The translations under genes were made by a program, and so were the position numbers. Below the pieces are notes generated by a model, which searched no databases, had not been told where the DNA came from, and saw only the letters and a program-made list of their open reading frames with translations. DNA of 6,473 nucleotides, taken from contig CALCMV010000415.1 in the NCBI GenBank assembly GCA_937967535.1, positions 1 through 6,473 on the forward strand, read 5' to 3'. This document shows, piece by piece, positions 5,007 through 6,473 of the stretch. The first letter of the stretch is position 1, and each line of letters begins with the position of its first letter. The DNA comes from an uncultured Saprospiraceae bacterium (GTDB lineage Bacteria > Bacteroidota > Bacteroidia > Chitinophagales > Saprospiraceae).

Positions 5007-6093
5007 AGAACCTCAAATAAGACTCAAAAGTCCAACCTTGTTGTCCGTTATAATCTACCAATGCAAAGCGGACATCTTTCCCGTCCAAATTAATGGAGTG
5101 GCTCGAAAAGCCCAAAACCCTTAGCTGCGACCTGTCCGGCACAAAAATCTGTGTCATTGGTGCGCCAAAATCTGCATTTGTACGAAGCTGAAGACTACCG
5201 CCCATGCTATCGGTAATCGCTACCGGTGCGTTTTGCACTTGACTCTGCGGAACAACATTCGTAGAAGGCTGTGGTGCAGGAGTCGGCGGTGGCGGTGTAG
5301 GCTGTGGTGAGGGAGGTGTCACATCTACTTTTACTGAACGCGGCTGTACAGGCTGCTGCGGAAAGGTCGGTTTGGGCGATGGTGGCGGCGGCGGCGGCGT
5401 GACATCAATAGAACGTGGCTGCACTGTTGGGATTTCAGGCAAACCGGGCTTCACGCCCAAATCGTCCAATGAAGGCACTTTGGGTGCATTGATGGTCGGC
5501 ACTTCGGGCGTATTAATGGTCGGCACACTTGGTTGATTGATATTAAAATCATCAAGCGTTGGTATCGTAGGTATGCTATTGCGTTTGCGTTCTTCCTCAA
5601 TGCGTCTGCGTTCTGCCTCCTCTTCGGCTTCGCGTTGGCGGCGTGCTGCTTCGGCTTTTGCTTCCTCTTCACGCTTCATTTGCGCCCGCAGTTCTGCCAT
5701 ACGAGTATCGGCTTCTGCTTCCTCTTCGCGCTTGATTTGCGCCCGCAGTTCTTCCATACGGGCATCGGCTTCTGCTTGTTCTTCGGCAGCGATTTTTGCT
5801 TTGAGTTCCTCCAATTCGCGTTTCATATCGTCGAATACCGTATTGTCGGCAGTCTCTACATTTGGGTTGGCTGCATTATCGCGTTTCACTTGGTCAATGC
5901 GGTCACGCAATTGGTCGAGCAGGTTGGTGCCTCCCTCTTGTCGGCGCGATTCTACGTTATTTTTTACCTCATCAAATTTGTCTTTTAATTTATCGAAAAC
6001 CGAACCATCGGCTGTATTTATGTTGGGATTATTGCGGTTGCGTTCTTGTACTTTTTCTACCGCATTTTTTACCAGATTAGCAAATAAACTCAT
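5005..6093 (-). CDS. Coiled-coil, proline-rich protein with C-terminal SH3-like domain
   Basis: A 362-residue protein, not matched to a named gene. Two similar N-terminal segments (15-50 and 69-104) share NPNxxTADxxVFDxxK. A charged coiled coil follows (about 86-172), including two 19-residue tandem copies (109-127 and 128-146, each with ELRAQxKREEEA). Residues 173-285 are a proline-rich linker with internal repeats (VPTIN..P, VQPRS..DVTPP). The last 65 residues (298-362, LQLRTNADFGAP through GQQGWTFESYLRF) fit a bacterial SH3-like domain (SH3_3 type), usually a peptidoglycan- or ligand-binding module. No signal peptide or membrane segment is visible at MSLFANLVKN, which is odd for a bacterial SH3 protein. 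It may act in the cytoplasm or be exported by another route. A promoter candidate lies just upstream. Confidence 0.85.
   Translation of the reverse strand: MSLFANLVKNAVEKVQERNRNNPNINTADGSVFDKLKDKFDEVKNNVESRRQEGGTNLLDQLRDRIDQVKRDNAANPNVETADNTVFDDMKRELEELKAKIAAEEQAEADARMEELRAQIKREEEAEADTRMAELRAQMKREEEAKAEAARRQREAEEEAERRRIEEERKRNSIPTIPTLDDFNINQPSVPTINTPEVPTINAPKVPSLDDLGVKPGLPEIPTVQPRSIDVTPPPPPPSPKPTFPQQPVQPRSVKVDVTPPSPQPTPPPPTPAPQPSTNVVPQSQVQNAPVAITDSMGGSLQLRTNADFGAPMTQIFVPDRSQLRVLGFSSHSINLDGKDVRFALVDYNGQQGWTFESYLRF
5672..5785. repeat. 57-base tandem duplication inside the coiled-coil region
   Basis: Two adjacent 57-base copies, 5672-5728 and 5729-5785, agree at 51 of 57 positions by direct comparison and encode the two 19-residue coiled-coil repeats. 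Differences are spread out and keep the frame, consistent with an in-frame duplication followed by drift. Confidence 0.85.
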
Positions 6094-6125
6094 ATATTAA
6101 AGTGTTTTGTGATGAATGATTTGGG

Positions 6126-6156
6126 TAAAAATAAAACAATTCACTCTAAAAACAAA
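6126..6156 (-). promoter_or_regulatory. Candidate promoter of the SH3-like gene
   Basis: On the minus strand TTTG (plus 6153-6156) is followed after 19 bases by TATTTTTA (plus 6126-6133), one mismatch from the Bacteroidota TAnnTTTG. The spacing matches the TTTG-N19-21-TAnnTTTG pattern. Transcription would begin near 6118, leaving a leader of about 25 bases before the ATG at 6093-6091. Confidence 0.4.
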
Positions 6157-6157
6157 G

Positions 6158-6185
6158 AGCCTGCTTGCAATACTGCAAACAGGCT
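6158..6185 (-). terminator. Hairpin, probable minus-strand terminator
   Basis: AGCCTGCTTGCA (6158-6169) pairs with TGCAAACAGGCT (6174-6185), 12 positions with one mismatch and a 4-base loop. On the minus strand it is followed by CTTTGTTTTT (plus 6157-6148), a T-rich tail. It most likely ends a minus-strand gene lying to the right of the window and insulates the SH3-like gene, since the candidate -33 box begins within the tail. An attenuator is less likely, because the candidate promoter lies downstream of the hairpin. Confidence 0.6.
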
Positions 6186-6338
6186 GGGATAAATAAGCAT
6201 AGCTTTGTATTCAATGTCTTCGCCAAATTATGAATTATGAATTTTGAATGAATGGATTCTGTATTGAGAACTTGGCAGAAGGAGGATAAAAGATTAAGAA
6301 AGTTAGGTGTGGCAAAAATCCACCGTCCTGTTATAACT
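6186..6338. other. Gene-free stretch upstream of the minus-strand gene
   Basis: No coding frame of note on either strand. It contains tandem 7-base units AATTATG (6226-6232), AATTATG (6233-6239) and AATTTTG (6240-6246), the same unit types found inverted at 2181-2198. The rest shows nothing I recognise. Confidence 0.5.
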
Positions 6339-6385
6339 GGACTTTGGACATTGGGGAATTAGGAAATTTGGTATTAGGTAAATTG
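6339..6385. repeat. Degenerate GG-led 7-8-base periodic repeat
   Basis: GG recurs at 6339, 6346, 6354, 6362, 6370 and 6377, giving units GGACTTT, GGACATTG, GGGAATTA, GGAAATTT, GGTATTA and GGTAAATTG. No inverted arm was found. It shares GGACTTTGGA with 2162-2171 and looks like a decayed relative of the sharper octamer arrays. Confidence 0.5.
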
Positions 6386-6473
6386 TTTTTTATCAAATAA
6401 TTATAAAATTTAATTAATTGAATATTTATTACCTTAATAAAAATTAAATAACTGATAATCAATTACTTATGAT
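6386..6473. other. AT-rich segment with motif copy 3
   Basis: Almost pure A/T to the window end. Positions 6450-6468 (AACTGATAATCAATTACTT) match the reverse complement of 2020-2038 at 17 of 19 bases. It probably belongs to the regulatory region of a gene beyond the window. Confidence 0.5.

Noticed and set aside
4873..5124. Small plus-strand reading frames through the repeat between the convergent genes
   Set aside because: Their peptides (QLNNSTTR-type repeats) are the direct translation of the 8-base array and run into the minus-strand gene; no start or coding signal supports them.
5533..6100. Long plus-strand reading frames opposite the SH3-like gene
   Set aside because: They are antisense to a well-supported gene. 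Their Ser/Arg/Cys/Phe-rich products come from reading Glu/Ala/Arg codons backwards.

Overview
The window looks like chromosomal DNA of a member of the Bacteroidota, possibly of the Saprospiria/Chitinophagia type. The evidence is a ParB gene followed by a DUF5683 membrane-protein gene (a pairing I know from that phylum), a WG-repeat secretory protein, signal peptides ending in 'AQ', no Shine-Dalgarno-like sequences before the starts, promoter elements of the TAnnTTTG type, and very AT-rich intergenic stretches beside mixed-composition genes. The assignment is from family recognition only; no database was searched.

Layout. Positions 1-106 hold an inverted array of 8-base repeats that runs straight into the parB start. 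Next come parB (107-1003, +) and a DUF5683 protein (1113-1811, +). A 429-base gene-free stretch follows, with a perfect hairpin and AT-rich DNA. Then comes a PyrR-like phosphoribosyltransferase (2241-2735, +) and a second AT-rich spacer with a promoter-like element and another 8-base repeat cluster. A large WG-repeat protein with an acidic/basic linker and a helical C-terminus follows (3018-4868, +). An inverted array of 8-base repeats fills the gap between convergent stop codons (4869-5004). The last gene is on the minus strand (6093-5005): coiled coil, proline-rich linker and a C-terminal SH3-like domain. Positions 6094-6473 are gene-free and hold a minus-strand promoter candidate, a hairpin terminator, degenerate 7-8-base repeats and AT-rich DNA.

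How the parts relate. ParB should act in chromosome segregation with a ParA that is not in the window. DUF5683 genes often follow parB in this phylum, but the usual next genes are absent here. The PRPP-binding protein stands alone, with no pyrimidine genes near it. The two large convergent genes encode modular proteins built of repeats and low-complexity linkers; nothing shows that they work together. No mobile element, tRNA, rRNA or CRISPR array was found.

The most striking signal is between the genes. Three loci carry clustered 8-base units of different sequence in two opposing arms (one arm is rudimentary at the middle locus). Looser 7-8-base periodic sequence occurs at further sites, and an AT-rich motif with a TGATWATCA core recurs in three intergenic regions. 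This suggests a genome-wide family of short-unit inverted arrays placed at gene borders, where they may form hairpins affecting translation start or transcription end.
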